From the NCBI RefSeq assembly GCF_003336805.1, contig NZ_QFWJ01000001.1, forward strand, positions 124,001 through 188,000: a stretch of DNA of 64,000 bases. The letters are read 5' to 3'. Made by a program: the position numbers and the translations under genes. Positions 30,338 to 40,152 of this stretch are shown here, in pieces. Each line of letters opens with the position of its first letter. Within the stretch, counting starts at the first letter, position 1. Under the pieces are notes generated by a model. The model had not been told where the DNA came from, did not search any database, and saw only the letters and a program-made list of their open reading frames with translations. Source of the stretch: Marinospirillum perlucidum. GTDB taxonomy: Bacteria; Pseudomonadota; Gammaproteobacteria; Pseudomonadales; Halomonadaceae.

Positions 30338-32110
30338 ATGAGTTATCAGGTGCTGGCGCGTAAATGGCGTCCCAAGAATTTTCATCAGTTAATCGGCCAG
30401 GATCATGTCAGCAAGGCCTTGATCAATGCCTTGGATACCGACCGTATCCACCATGCCTATCTATTTACCGGCACGCGCGGGGTGGGCAAAACCACCCTGG
30501 CACGTATTCTGGCCAAATGCCTTAACTGTGAAGAGGGGGTCAGCAGCCAGCCCTGTGGTGTCTGCTCTTCCTGCCAGGAAATCGATGCCGGGCGCTTTGT
30601 CGACTTGATTGAAGTGGATGCAGCCAGTCGGACCAAGGTGGAAGATACCCGGGAGCTGCTGGATAACGTCCAGTATTCGCCCACCCGTGGACGCTTCAAG
30701 GTGTACCTGATTGACGAGGTGCACATGCTCTCCAGCCACAGTTTCAATGCTCTGTTGAAAACCCTGGAAGAACCGCCTCCCCACGTCAAATTCCTGCTGG
30801 CAACGACCGATCCGCAAAAGCTGCCGGTCACGGTATTATCCCGCTGCCTGCAATTTCAGCTCAAGAATATGCCACCGGAGCGGGTGGTGGAGCATCTGCA
30901 GAATATTTTGCAGCAGGAAGGTGTGACCTATGAAGAAGCGGCCCTCTGGCTGCTGGGCCGGGCGGCGGATGGCTCCATGCGTGATGCCTTGAGCCTGACC
31001 GATCAGGCGGTGGCTTTTGGTCAGGGCCAGCTGGATGCTGCCCAGGTGGCAGAAATGCTGGGCGTGCTCGATCATCGCCATATCATGGAATTGCTGGAAT
31101 CCCTGGTCAATCAGGACGCCGCCGCTTTGATGCAGGTAGTGGGCCGGTTGGCCGAACAGGCCCCTGATTTCAGTGCTGTGTTGGAAGACTTGTCGAGTTT
31201 GCTGCACCAATTGACTCTGGCGCAGCTGGTGCCTGAAGCCTTGCCAGGTAACAGCCAACAGCAGGCCAAGCTGCAGGAACTGGCAGCAGGAACCACGGCT
31301 GAAGAGGTACAGCTGTTTTACCAGCTGGCTATTGAAGGACGGCGGGATTTACCGCTGGCACCGGATCCACGCACCGGCTTGGAAATGACCCTGTTGCGAA
31401 TGCTGGCCTTCCGGCCCCAGGGGATTCCCGATTTGCCGGAAACCGAGCTAGCGGCTTCGCCCCCAAAGCCCCGGCCCCCTGAGTCGCAAGCCCTGGAAGC
31501 AGCGGCTGCTCAGGGGGTAGAGGTTGAAAGCCCGGCACCGCAAGAGCCCCCCGTTGCTTCCAGTCAGCCGCCACTAGCAGCGCCTTTGGCTGCACCTGAA
31601 CCTCAAGTAGAGCCGCCAGCGGTTGTGCCTAATCCTGAACCGCCTCCCTCAGCGGTTACCCAGGTGCCAGCTGAGCCAGCAGCCAGCAGCGGAGGTTTGA
31701 ACAACAACGAGGATTGGCTGGCGCTTTTTCCTCAGTTGGCATTAAGTGGTTATGCTGCCTCCCAGGCACGTAATCTTTGTCTCTGGGAGCGCCAGGGACA
31801 AAGGCTGATTTTTGTGGCTAGCCCGAAAGCCATGGCATTGCTGGATCAGGGGTTTCGCGATCAGCTTCATGAACAGCTAACCGGCTTGCTAGGCGAGGCC
31901 TTGGAACTGGTTTTTGAAGCTCACGAAAATCCACAATTGGATAATTTTTCCCAGCGTCGGGAAAGGCTGCGTCAGGCCGAGCAGGCCAGACTGCTGGAGC
32001 AGCTTGATAATCATCCCCAGGTGCAGGAGTTAAAAGCTCGCTTTGGGGTCAGTGTAAATCCCGAGAGCGTTGTTTCTGCAAGTGAATTGCAGGAAAATAG
32101 ACTTCATTGA
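30338..32110 (+). CDS. dnaX: DNA polymerase III subunit tau (gamma/tau)
   Basis: A 590-residue clamp-loader ATPase. Residues 1-370 carry the AAA+ core: [41 protein letters not shown] (Walker A), the zinc site [29 protein letters not shown] and the sensor region. A Pro/Ala-rich linker (~385-475) and the C-terminal tau domain follow. I see no A-AAA-AAG slippery heptamer, so the E. coli style frameshift to gamma is not evident. The start is [10 protein letters not shown] at 30338. First of a tight recombination/repair operon. Confidence 0.96.
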   Translation: MSYQVLARKWRPKNFHQLIGQDHVSKALINALDTDRIHHAYLFTGTRGVGKTTLARILAKCLNCEEGVSSQPCGVCSSCQEIDAGRFVDLIEVDAASRTKVEDTRELLDNVQYSPTRGRFKVYLIDEVHMLSSHSFNALLKTLEEPPPHVKFLLATTDPQKLPVTVLSRCLQFQLKNMPPERVVEHLQNILQQEGVTYEEAALWLLGRAADGSMRDALSLTDQAVAFGQGQLDAAQVAEMLGVLDHRHIMELLESLVNQDAAALMQVVGRLAEQAPDFSAVLEDLSSLLHQLTLAQLVPEALPGNSQQQAKLQELAAGTTAEEVQLFYQLAIEGRRDLPLAPDPRTGLEMTLLRMLAFRPQGIPDLPETELAASPPKPRPPESQALEAAAAQGVEVESPAPQEPPVASSQPPLAAPLAAPEPQVEPPAVVPNPEPPPSAVTQVPAEPAASSGGLNNNEDWLALFPQLALSGYAASQARNLCLWERQGQRLIFVASPKAMALLDQGFRDQLHEQLTGLLGEALELVFEAHENPQLDNFSQRRERLRQAEQARLLEQLDNHPQVQELKARFGVSVNPESVVSASELQENRLH

Positions 32111-32136
32111 TAGCCGTTAATTCAGGAGACGCAAGC

Positions 32137-32469
32137 ATGTTTAAAGGTATGGGTGATATGGGCAAAATGATGAAGCAAGCCCAGGAAATGCAGGAAAAAA
32201 TGCAGAAACTGCAGGAAGAAGCCGCCAATGCAACTGCTGAAGGCCAGGCTGGTGCAGGCATGGTCAAGGTGACCATGACCGGTCGCCATGATGTTCGCAA
32301 AGTGGAAATTGACCCCAGTGTCATGGAAGAAGACAAGGAAATGCTGGAAGACCTGCTGGCGGCAGCGGTGAATGATGCCGTACGCAAGGTGGAAACCGCC
32401 AGCCAGGAAAAAATGAAAGAACTCACGGCCGGCATGCCCTTGCCTCCCGGCTTCAAGATGCCTTTTTAA
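32137..32469 (+). CDS. ybaB: YbaB/EbfC nucleoid-associated protein
   Basis: A 110-residue small DNA-binding protein: a helical N-terminus ([23 protein letters not shown]), then [20 protein letters not shown] and a C-terminal helix-rich part with GMPLPPGFK. It forms dimers that bind DNA and is almost always found between dnaX and recR, as here. CAGGAG lies 8 bases upstream of the ATG. Confidence 0.96.
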   Translation: MFKGMGDMGKMMKQAQEMQEKMQKLQEEAANATAEGQAGAGMVKVTMTGRHDVRKVEIDPSVMEEDKEMLEDLLAAAVNDAVRKVETASQEKMKELTAGMPLPPGFKMPF

Positions 32470-32478
32470 GCCCAGGTC

Positions 32479-33090
32479 ATGCAATTCAGCCCCCTGATCG
32501 AAGAAATGATAGAGGCCCTGCGCTGTTTGCCCGGGGTGGGTCCCAAGAGTGCCCAGCGAATGGCACTTCACCTGCTGGAAAGGGATCGCTCCGGTGGTGA
32601 GCGTCTGGCCGAAGTGCTGGGCCGTTCCATGCAGGAAGTGGGTCACTGCCGTAGCTGCCGAACCCTGACCGAAGAGGAGCTCTGTGCCATCTGTGCCAGC
32701 GGCAAGCGCAAGTCCTCGGTGCTTTGTGTGGTGGAGACCCCGGCAGATATGCTGGCTCTGGAACAAACCGGTGCCTATGACGGCCAGTATTTTGTTTTGC
32801 TGGGTCATCTGTCTCCTCTGGAGGGAATCGGTCCGGAGGATCTGGGGTTCGACGAACTGCTGAGTAAACTCGACGCAGAACCGGTGGAGGAAATCATTCT
32901 GGCGACTAATCCTACCCTGGAAGGCGAAACCACGGCCCAGTATCTGGCTGAACTCCTGTCATCACGAGCAGTAAAGGTCACCCATCTGGCCCAGGGAATC
33001 CCCTTGGGCGGCGAATTGGAATATCTGGATGGCGGCACCCTTTCACGTGCTTTTGCCGGGCGTCTGGGTTTTAACCGGGAAAATCAATAA
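32479..33090 (+). CDS. recR: Recombination protein RecR
   Basis: A 203-residue protein of the RecFOR gap-repair pathway. It has the helix-hairpin-helix start [21 protein letters not shown], the C4 zinc finger [16 protein letters not shown], and the Toprim domain with [28 protein letters not shown] and [15 protein letters not shown]. Its TAA overlaps the ATG of rnd. Confidence 0.97.
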   Translation: MQFSPLIEEMIEALRCLPGVGPKSAQRMALHLLERDRSGGERLAEVLGRSMQEVGHCRSCRTLTEEELCAICASGKRKSSVLCVVETPADMLALEQTGAYDGQYFVLLGHLSPLEGIGPEDLGFDELLSKLDAEPVEEIILATNPTLEGETTAQYLAELLSSRAVKVTHLAQGIPLGGELEYLDGGTLSRAFAGRLGFNRENQ

Positions 33091-34229
33091 TGCCTTCTAA
33101 TTTGCAAGAAGCCTTACCCCATATCTGGGTCGATCAGGATGAGCAGTTGGCTGATCTCTGTACTCGCTGGCAACAGCTGGATGAACTGGCCATGGATACC
33201 GAGTTTATCCGCACAGATACCTTTTACCCGCGCCCTGCATTGCTTCAGGTCGGGGATGGCCAGGCTTGTTACCTACTGGATGTATTGTCGCTGAAGGCTT
33301 TACAGCCGCTGAAAAACTTGTTGAGCAGCGGCCCCTTAAAAATTTTTCACAGCTGCTCGGAAGACCTGGAAATGCTTTATCACTGGCTGGGTGTGCTGCC
33401 TCAGCCGCTGGTGGATACCCAGGTGGCCGCAGCCTTTGCGCTCAAAGATACCGGCATGGGTTACCAGCGGCTGGTGGAAGAGCTCTTGGGTTTGCAACTG
33501 GAAAAGGGGGAAACCCGATCCGACTGGCTGCAGCGCCCTCTGACCGCCTCTCAGAAAAAATATGCAGCTCAAGATGTTGAATACCTGCTGCCGGTCTGGC
33601 AGCGGCTCAAGATTCTTTTGCAGGACAGTCTCTGGCTGGATGCGGTTTACCAGGAAGGTCAGTGGCTGGTAGATGATGCAGGTCAGCAGTTACCGGAAGA
33701 AGCCTGGCTGAAATTCAAGCAGGCCTGGCAACTGGATGCGCGTCAGTTGGCGATTCTTCAGGCCCTGGCAGAGTGGCGGGAGCTAACCGCCCGAGACAAG
33801 GATCGCCCCCGAAGCCGCATCGCCAGTGATGCACTCTTGTTGACCCTGGCTCAGCGTCAGCCCGGGCACCCGGCTGAGCTGGCCAGTCTACGCGATGCCT
33901 CGCCCGGCTGGGTCAAGCGTTATGGTCAAGACGTTCTGGCTGTGATTCAGCAAGCTCAGGCTGTTGCGGATGATGATTTGCCCGAGGTCAGGGTGTCTCC
34001 TATTACCCGTGAATACAAGGCTGCCCGGAAAAAGCTGCGCCAGGCCCTGGCCGAGCAGGCTGAACATCTGGACATTCCCCAGGAAATTCTGGCACGTAGA
34101 AAACAACAGGATGCCTGGCTACAGGCACTCTTAACGGACCTGGCTCCTCAAGTCGACCCCCGGAGCCCCAGCTGGCGTCAGCCCTATCTCAAGGCAGCGC
34201 TGGATCAACTTCAGGTTAAAGAAGCATGA
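33090..34229 (+). CDS. rnd: Ribonuclease D
   Basis: A 379-residue 3'-5' exoribonuclease that trims tRNA precursors. The DEDD exonuclease residues appear in MDTEFIRTDTFYPRPALLQVG, FHSCSEDLEMLYHW and KKYAAQDVEYLLPVW. HRDC-type helical domains follow (LAEWRELTARDKDRPR). Length is normal. It overlaps recR by one base and ycgL by four bases. Confidence 0.95.
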   Translation: MPSNLQEALPHIWVDQDEQLADLCTRWQQLDELAMDTEFIRTDTFYPRPALLQVGDGQACYLLDVLSLKALQPLKNLLSSGPLKIFHSCSEDLEMLYHWLGVLPQPLVDTQVAAAFALKDTGMGYQRLVEELLGLQLEKGETRSDWLQRPLTASQKKYAAQDVEYLLPVWQRLKILLQDSLWLDAVYQEGQWLVDDAGQQLPEEAWLKFKQAWQLDARQLAILQALAEWRELTARDKDRPRSRIASDALLLTLAQRQPGHPAELASLRDASPGWVKRYGQDVLAVIQQAQAVADDDLPEVRVSPITREYKAARKKLRQALAEQAEHLDIPQEILARRKQQDAWLQALLTDLAPQVDPRSPSWRQPYLKAALDQLQVKEA

Positions 34230-34513
34230 AAGTACTCACAGAAGTTTTTCGTAGTCCCAGACGGGATGAAATGTATTTGTACATCGACAAGCAAAAGGGA
34301 ATGAAAGAGGTTCCTGAGGAGCTGCTGGAGTATTTTGGTCAGCCGCAAGCCGTGATGACCCTCCTGTTGACGCCGGCCAAAAAACTGGCGCGTGCTGAAG
34401 CCAAGGATGTCTGCCTGGCTTTGATGAGCAAAGGCTATTATTTGCAAATGCCGCCTGCCCGTGAAGAGTATTTGTTGGATCTCTATCGTGCTCCCACGGA
34501 GTCGCGTTACTGA
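34226..34513 (+). CDS. ycgL: YcgL domain protein (DUF709)
   Basis: A 95-residue protein with the family pattern VFRSPRRDEMYLYIDKQKG, VPEELLEYFGQP and LMSKGYYLQMPP, ending in EEYLL. The structure is known in the family but the biochemical role is not. Coupled by ATGA overlap to rnd and by TGATG-type overlap to the next gene; the rnd-ycgL-ycgN order is conserved in gammaproteobacteria. Confidence 0.93.
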   Translation: MKVLTEVFRSPRRDEMYLYIDKQKGMKEVPEELLEYFGQPQAVMTLLLTPAKKLARAEAKDVCLALMSKGYYLQMPPAREEYLLDLYRAPTESRY

Positions 34514-34956
34514 TGCGGGAAGAATTCTGGACGCTACCGCTTTCGGAGCTGACCACTCAGGAATGGGAGGCTCTGTGTGACGGCTGCGGGCGCTGTTGTC
34601 TGCATAAGCTTCAGGATGAGGAGGATGATCAGGTTTACTATACTGATGTGGCCTGTCATTTGTTTGATCCAGCTACTTGTCGTTGCCGGGATTATTCGGG
34701 AAGATTGGCTCAGGTTCCCGATTGCATGTCGATTCGTGAAGAGGGTGAGGAGGTTTATCAATACCTGCCTCGAACTTGTGCCTATCGTCTGAGGCATGAA
34801 AATCAGCCGTTACCCTTCTGGCATCCGTTGATTACCCGCCAGGAGGAGGCCATGCGTCTGGCGGGAATTAGCGTGCAGCAAAAAGTCATCAGCGAAGCTG
34901 ATTTGCCGGACGATGCCGATCTGGAAGAAAGAATTATCAATTGGGTAGAGCTTTAA
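34513..34956 (+). CDS. ycgN: YcgN-family cysteine-cluster protein (UPF0260)
   Basis: A 147-residue protein with a cysteine-rich core, CDGCGRCC at about residue 22 and further cysteines in VACHLFDPATCRCRDYSGR and CMSIR, then LPRTCAYRL. The spacing fits the YkgJ/UPF0260 group, thought to bind zinc or an Fe-S cluster. Function unknown. Last gene of the dnaX-ycgN run; a 172-base gap follows. Confidence 0.92.
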   Translation: MREEFWTLPLSELTTQEWEALCDGCGRCCLHKLQDEEDDQVYYTDVACHLFDPATCRCRDYSGRLAQVPDCMSIREEGEEVYQYLPRTCAYRLRHENQPLPFWHPLITRQEEAMRLAGISVQQKVISEADLPDDADLEERIINWVEL

Positions 34957-35024
34957 GAAACCAGGGGTAAACGAAAGCGCTGCAAGTGATCATGCATTCA
35001 TGATGTTGATCCCGGGCTCTTTAA

Positions 35025-35070
35025 CCCCATAAAAATACAAAGATTACACCCTGTTTCTTTTCTTATGGGG
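35025..35070. repeat. 8-bp inverted repeat upstream of the vWA cluster
   Basis: CCCCATAA (35025-35032) and TTATGGGG (35063-35070) flank 30 bases. It lies 59 bases upstream of the first gene of the cluster and could be two operator half-sites; chance cannot be excluded. Confidence 0.3.
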
Positions 35071-35128
35071 CCTAGATCTCTAGTATGAGCAAACTAACTT
35101 AATTTGAGTAAACACGAAACGATTAATC

Positions 35129-35506
35129 ATGGACAGTCTTGTACTCCTCAGCTGGATCGCCTACCTGATCTGTAGCTTTCTTTTGCTGCTGGCCAGCTGG
35201 AAGCTACTCTATTGGTTGCCCTTTACCTTAAAGTGCGGTGTTTTCTTGACCCAGTTGGCCATTCTGGTGGTGCCGGCAGCGGTCAATGAAACGGCCCTGG
35301 CACCGGCATTTATCGTGATCGTGCTGGATATTCTCATGTCTGTGCCCAGGGATGTCTGGATACAAAAAGCGGTTCCCTTGCTGGTAGCTCTGGTTGCGGC
35401 CTGGCCCCTGGCCTATGTCTGGGGCCGTCTCTATCGTTTATACCTGACGCGTCAGGAAGCCCGGCAGTCTCAGGAAGACACCCCAGAAAACGAGCAAACA
35501 AACTAA
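35129..35506 (+). CDS. Membrane protein of unknown function
   Basis: A 125-residue protein with about three to four hydrophobic helices (approx. residues 4-28, 34-50, 55-75, 82-103) and a charged cytoplasmic tail rich in Q, E and N. No family recognised. No strong ribosome site is seen. It starts the plus-strand cluster, 27 bases ahead of the three-TM/winged-helix gene, and is probably co-transcribed with it. Confidence 0.65.
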   Translation: MDSLVLLSWIAYLICSFLLLLASWKLLYWLPFTLKCGVFLTQLAILVVPAAVNETALAPAFIVIVLDILMSVPRDVWIQKAVPLLVALVAAWPLAYVWGRLYRLYLTRQEARQSQEDTPENEQTN

Positions 35507-35533
35507 AATAGCCTAGAAACAGGAAAAAGTATC

Positions 35534-36196
35534 ATGGTCGGATTTGTAATTGTTTTAACTCTGGTTATGTTGATCGCTGGTATATTCGGCGGTTTGATCA
35601 ACTACTATCTGCTTAACCAGGATAACAAAGACACTACAGGCATGCTGAGAAGTGTCGTGGTCGGCGTGGGTGCTGCCTTCCTGGTTCCTGTAGTGCTGGA
35701 TTTGATCGGTAGTAGCATCATCACCGAAAGCCAGGCTGATCCCGGCCAGTTGCTGATCTACACCGGCCTTTGCCTGATTGCGGCGATAGCTTCACGGGTG
35801 GTGGTGACCAACGATAGCGATCGTACTCGCAAAGCTGCGGAAGCGGCCAAGCAAGAAGTTGAAAAACTTCAGGCTCAGGTTCGTCATCTTCAGGTAAGTC
35901 TGCAACCGCTGATTGAAACCGAAACCGAGATGGAAGGAACCCGAGAAGAAGAACAGGAAGTTATGGATAGCCTGGACGTAGCTGCGACCCAGGTACTCAA
36001 GGCATTGGGAACCGGCCGCTATATTTTCCGTACTCAGGAGAGCCTACTGAGCGAGCTGGATATGCCCGAACAGGATGTAATGAAATCCTTGCAGATCCTT
36101 GCTGGCAAAGGCCTGGCGGGTAAAGTGAATTCTGAATGGGGCCTGCGTTGGCATTTGTCCGAACGTGGTCGTCGTCTGGCGGAAGCCAGTCTGTAA
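35534..36196 (+). CDS. Three-TM (YLATT-like) protein with winged-helix-like tail
   Basis: A 220-residue protein. Residues 1-95 hold three TM helices with GIFGGLINYYLL and VVVGVGAAFLVPVVLDLIGSS, resembling the YEATS-associated three-TM (YLATT) domain. Residues 98-150 are charged and coiled-coil-like (AAEAAKQEVEKLQAQVRHLQ). Residues 150-220 look like a winged helix (TQESLLSELDMPEQDVMKSLQILAGKGLAGKVN ... WHLSERGRRLAEASL). It could be a membrane-tethered regulator or adaptor. The domain reading is by eye. It lies 36 bases before the vWA gene. Confidence 0.6.
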   Translation: MVGFVIVLTLVMLIAGIFGGLINYYLLNQDNKDTTGMLRSVVVGVGAAFLVPVVLDLIGSSIITESQADPGQLLIYTGLCLIAAIASRVVVTNDSDRTRKAAEAAKQEVEKLQAQVRHLQVSLQPLIETETEMEGTREEEQEVMDSLDVAATQVLKALGTGRYIFRTQESLLSELDMPEQDVMKSLQILAGKGLAGKVNSEWGLRWHLSERGRRLAEASL

Positions 36197-36232
36197 ACCT
36201 TCTCTGCGCTTGGGTATTGGCAGGGGGAAGTG

Positions 36233-38236
36233 ATGCCTGGATGGAATAAAATGAAAAAAATATACTTACTGCTTGCTCTGATCTTTTTTAGTCTTCTGGG
36301 AAGCCAGGCCGTTTTGGCCCAGAAGGATGTGCGGGTGGTGGTTGATATTTCCGGCAGTATGAAGCGGACCGACCCTAATAATCTGCGCATACCTGCGGCA
36401 AAAATGTTGGTTGATCTCTTGCCAGAGCAGACACAAGCAGGGCTCTGGACCTTTGCCTCCCAAGTTAACATGCTGGTGGATCATGATCCGGTTACTGAAG
36501 CCTGGCGGCGCCAGGCCAGACGGCAGCTGGAACAAATCAACTCCGTCGGCCTTTATACCAATATTGATGAAGCCCTGGAAACCACAACCTGGGATGCTGG
36601 GTGGGAGGATGCCGAGGGCACGGACAGGCACTTGATCCTGCTGTCCGATGGCTTGGTCGATGTTTCTACGGCAGCAACCCAGGAAGAGCGGTCTGCTGAA
36701 AACCAGGCTTCCCGGGACCACCTGCTTCGTGAACGCCTGCCGCGTCTGGTCGATGCCGGTTTTACCATCCATACGCTGGCCTTGTCTGATGAAGCCGACC
36801 AGGACTTAATGGCAACCCTGGCCCAACGCAGTGGAGGACTTCATGCCGTCGCCTATGAAGCTGACGACCTCATGCCCTTGCTGCTACAGATCCTGAACCG
36901 CCTGCTGGATTCGGATCAGGTTCCTCTGGAAGGCAATCGCTTCTCGATTGACCCGCTGATCAATGAATTTACTGCGCTGGTATTCCATCAACCAGGTGCT
37001 GAAGTGGTTTTGCAGACACCCGCTGGTGAGCGTTTCGATAAGGCTAGCCGTAATGCGGCCTTGAACTGGCATGACAATGCCCGCTACACGCTGATTACGG
37101 TAATGGATCCTGAAGCCGGGGAATGGCAGATAGAAACACCGGAGCATCCGGATAACCGGGTGACGGTGGTCTCGGATCTGGAGCTGCATACCAGTGATTT
37201 CCCCGCTACTGTTTATCGCGGTTTTTCCGATGAGGAACAAACCCTGACGGCCTGGTTTACCGAAGAAGGTCAAAAAATTGACCGACGCGAATTCCTGCGT
37301 CTGCTGGATGCCAGTGCCCGTCACGCTCAGGATGGCCAGCTGCTGCGCGAAACCCCGATGGACTTTGCCGAAGCAGAGTATGAATTTCAGGTGACCGTGG
37401 ATGACTTTGATCGCCTGGGTGAGCAGCAGCTAACGGTTCTGATTGATGGCCATACCTTCCAGCGCCAGGTGACCCATAGCTTTAATGTTCAGGATGTTGT
37501 GGCGGCCAGCTTACAGTTACCTGAAGATGGTGGCGCACCTCGTGTTGTCTTGCGTGCTCAGCATCCCGATCTGAATCCTGATTCCATTGATTTCCGGGTT
37601 CTGGCCAATGGTGATCCCCAGTCCTTGAATTATCGCGGTGATGGTGAATGGCAGGTGAATTTGACTAATCTGCAGCCTGGGCGCGAATACCGCATTGAAG
37701 TGGATGCCCAGGGGCGTTTGCAGGGCAAGAATTTCAGTATTCAATTGCCGCCGCTGCAACTGGAAGAAGGCAGCGTTCGTGCTGATGACCGTCCTGAAAC
37801 AACGCCGGTAGAAGACAACGAAGTTGCCGAGCCGGAAGTGATTCCCAATCCTGCACCTCAAGTTGTTCCCAGTCCGGTGATTCCCAATCCGGTCGCCGGG
37901 GGTAGCAACCAGGGTGCTGAGCAGGAAACCACGCAGGAACAAGCACCTGAAGAGGAGATGCCAGTATCTCAGGAAGAAGAAGCCACAGACGAAGAGGCAG
38001 GTCTGCTGGGACTGAATTTCTCGCCCATCGAGAGCTGGGATGATCCACGCATGCTCTGGGTTTATATCGCCCTGGGTGTCGCCAATATCCTGCTTTTCCT
38101 GATCGCCTTCCTGATGTACCGCCGTTTTATCAAGAGACGTCGGGCGCGTCATGATGCGCAAACCCATGATGACGAGGAAGAAGTTCCTGAGCTCGACGAT
38201 CTGGAATTCGATCTGGATGAAGACCTGGGTCGCTAA
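36233..38236 (+). CDS. Membrane-anchored vWA-domain protein (TIGR03503-like)
   Basis: A 667-residue protein. A signal peptide comes first (MKKIYLLLALIFFSLLGSQAVLA). A von Willebrand A domain with MIDAS residues DISGS (Asp38, Ser40, Ser42), a Thr in LYTNID and Asp in LLSDGLVD spans ~32-225. Beta-rich extracytoplasmic domains follow (~230-515), then a Pro/Glu-rich stretch (~520-590), one TM helix (~607-627), and a short basic then acidic cytoplasmic tail. The layout fits a periplasmic protein binding a partner through its metal site. AGGGGGAAG precedes ATG 36233. Similar to TIGR03503 proteins of unknown role. Confidence 0.8.
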   Translation: MPGWNKMKKIYLLLALIFFSLLGSQAVLAQKDVRVVVDISGSMKRTDPNNLRIPAAKMLVDLLPEQTQAGLWTFASQVNMLVDHDPVTEAWRRQARRQLEQINSVGLYTNIDEALETTTWDAGWEDAEGTDRHLILLSDGLVDVSTAATQEERSAENQASRDHLLRERLPRLVDAGFTIHTLALSDEADQDLMATLAQRSGGLHAVAYEADDLMPLLLQILNRLLDSDQVPLEGNRFSIDPLINEFTALVFHQPGAEVVLQTPAGERFDKASRNAALNWHDNARYTLITVMDPEAGEWQIETPEHPDNRVTVVSDLELHTSDFPATVYRGFSDEEQTLTAWFTEEGQKIDRREFLRLLDASARHAQDGQLLRETPMDFAEAEYEFQVTVDDFDRLGEQQLTVLIDGHTFQRQVTHSFNVQDVVAASLQLPEDGGAPRVVLRAQHPDLNPDSIDFRVLANGDPQSLNYRGDGEWQVNLTNLQPGREYRIEVDAQGRLQGKNFSIQLPPLQLEEGSVRADDRPETTPVEDNEVAEPEVIPNPAPQVVPSPVIPNPVAGGSNQGAEQETTQEQAPEEEMPVSQEEEATDEEAGLLGLNFSPIESWDDPRMLWVYIALGVANILLFLIAFLMYRRFIKRRRARHDAQTHDDEEEVPELDDLEFDLDEDLGR

Positions 38237-38260
38237 CAGGCATAAGAGGTAGCGGATTCC

Positions 38261-39061
38261 ATGTGTGAACTTCTGGGTATGAGTGCCAATGTACCCACGG
38301 ATATGACCTTCAGTATGGCGGGCTTCTTCCGCCGCGGTGGGGCCACTGGCCCTCACCGTGACGGCTGGGGCGTAGCCTTCTACGAAGATCAGGGCTATCG
38401 CGAGTTCAAGGATCCGCAACCCTCTATTCAGTCACCACTGGCTCGACTGATGCTGGAGTACCCGATCAAGAGCCATATCGTCATCAGCCATATCCGTCAG
38501 GCCAATGTCGGTGGCGTTAATCTGAGTAATACCCATCCCTTCTCACGTGAACTCTGGGGCCGCCATTGGTGCTATGCGCACAATGGTCAGCTGGCCAATT
38601 TCCGTGAACAGCTACCCTTGAGTTTTTACCTGCCGGTGGGTAGTACTGATAGTGAATGGGCCTTCTGCTGGCTTTTGGGTGAAATCAGGCGTCAGTTTCC
38701 CCAACCCCCTGAAAACCCTGTAGCCATGCAGGAGCTGATCCATCAATCCTGTGAAAAACTGCGGAGCCTGGGGGTTTTTAACCTCTTGTTCTCCGACGGC
38801 CAGTATCTTTATGCTTACTGTTCGACCAAGCTGGCGCATATCACCCGTAGGGCCCCCTTCGGCCCGGCCCTCCTCAAGGATACCGAGCTGGAGATCGATT
38901 TTGCCGCCTGTACCACGCCCAAGGATGTGGTCAGTGTCCTGGCGACCGAACCCCTGACTTCCAATGAAACCTGGCACATCATGCAGCCGGGCGAGCTGGT
39001 GGTTTTTGAAGAGGGTGAGGTGGTCGCAGAACGCACCAGTCACGCTGCAGCTTCCAACTGA
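38261..39061 (+). CDS. Class II glutamine amidotransferase (YafJ-like)
   Basis: A 266-residue Ntn-type amidotransferase. The nucleophile Cys2 follows the initiator Met (MCELLGMSA). Other family segments are PHRDGWGVAFYEDQGY, HIRQANVGGVNLSNTHPF, WCYAHNGQLANF and STDSEWAF. It resembles stand-alone YafJ/DUG3-type enzymes, which may hydrolyse glutamine or gamma-glutamyl compounds; no synthase domain is fused. It starts 24 bases after the vWA gene, so the two are probably co-transcribed. Confidence 0.9.
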   Translation: MCELLGMSANVPTDMTFSMAGFFRRGGATGPHRDGWGVAFYEDQGYREFKDPQPSIQSPLARLMLEYPIKSHIVISHIRQANVGGVNLSNTHPFSRELWGRHWCYAHNGQLANFREQLPLSFYLPVGSTDSEWAFCWLLGEIRRQFPQPPENPVAMQELIHQSCEKLRSLGVFNLLFSDGQYLYAYCSTKLAHITRRAPFGPALLKDTELEIDFAACTTPKDVVSVLATEPLTSNETWHIMQPGELVVFEEGEVVAERTSHAAASN

Positions 39062-39146
39062 GCTTCCAGAATTTGAGACTCGCCTCCGCCCGGAGTAGAC
39101 TCAAAAGCTTTTCTTCCTCCTTTCTGCAAAGATTAAAGAGAGCACT

Positions 39147-39992
39147 ATGCAATTTACCGGTTCCCAAAATTATGTTGCTACAGATGAACTTCAGGTTGCG
39201 GTCAATGCGGCCTCCACCCTGCAGCGCCCTTTGCTGATCAAGGGGGAGCCAGGTACCGGCAAGACCCTGCTTGCGGAAGAAGTTGCAGCCGCTCTGGATA
39301 TGCCGCTGATCACCTGGCATATCAAATCCACCACCAAGGCCCAGCAAGGCCTTTACGAGTATGATGCCGTTTCCCGTCTACGTGATTCCCAATTGGGTAC
39401 GGACAAGGTTCATGACATCAGCAACTACATCGTGCCCGGTAAGCTCTGGGAAGCCTTTACCAGTGATAAGCCAGCGGTACTGCTGATTGACGAGATTGAT
39501 AAGGCGGATATTGAATTCCCCAACGATCTGCTGCTCGAACTCGACCGCATGGAGTTTTACGTTTACGAGACTCAGGAAACCATAAAGGCCCATCAGCGCC
39601 CTTTGGTCATCATCACCTCCAATAATGAAAAAGAACTGCCGGATGCCTTCCTGCGCCGCTGTTTCTTTCACTATATCCGCTTCCCCGACCCAGACACCAT
39701 GAAGCAGATCGTTGAAGTGCACTTTCCCGATGTCCAGAAAAAACTGGTGGAAAAAGCTCTGGAAGTCTTTTACGACCTGCGCGAAGTGCCCGGCCTCAAG
39801 AAAAAACCCAGTACTTCAGAATTGGTGGACTGGATCAAATTGCTGATGGCCGATGATCTGGCCCGCGAAGTCCTGCTGGAAAAGGACTCAGCCAGCGCCG
39901 TGCCACCGCTATGCGGTGCCCTGGTAAAAAACGAACAGGACACCAGTCTACTGGAACGCCTGGCCTTTATGATGCGACGCCAGAACCGCTAA
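39147..39992 (+). CDS. MoxR-family AAA+ ATPase
   Basis: A 281-residue ATPase: Walker A GEPGTGKT at residues 33-40, Walker B VLLIDEIDKA at 111-120, sensor 1 LVIITSNNEKELPDAFLRRCFFHY. MoxR proteins act as chaperones for maturation of partner proteins, usually vWA proteins encoded next door. Here the downstream gene encodes a cytosolic vWA protein, the usual arrangement. It is 85 bases after the amidotransferase gene. Confidence 0.93.
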   Translation: MQFTGSQNYVATDELQVAVNAASTLQRPLLIKGEPGTGKTLLAEEVAAALDMPLITWHIKSTTKAQQGLYEYDAVSRLRDSQLGTDKVHDISNYIVPGKLWEAFTSDKPAVLLIDEIDKADIEFPNDLLLELDRMEFYVYETQETIKAHQRPLVIITSNNEKELPDAFLRRCFFHYIRFPDPDTMKQIVEVHFPDVQKKLVEKALEVFYDLREVPGLKKKPSTSELVDWIKLLMADDLAREVLLEKDSASAVPPLCGALVKNEQDTSLLERLAFMMRRQNR

Positions 39993-40152
39993 TCCAGCTG
40001 TAGGGCGCAGGGGGTTTTGACCCTGACTGCTTTTGTAAAACGCCGGGCTGTTTACTGGTGGCCTTAAAGCTTAGGCCTGTTTTGTTGCCCGGTGTTGTTA
40101 GCCTTGGCTGGGTGATGGTGATCTAGCCTTTTGCCCCTGTTATGGTGTTTGT

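Noticed and set aside
37517-38419. 300-codon open frame antisense to the vWA gene
   Set aside because: It spans the vWA and amidotransferase genes on the opposite strand and has no recognised domain.
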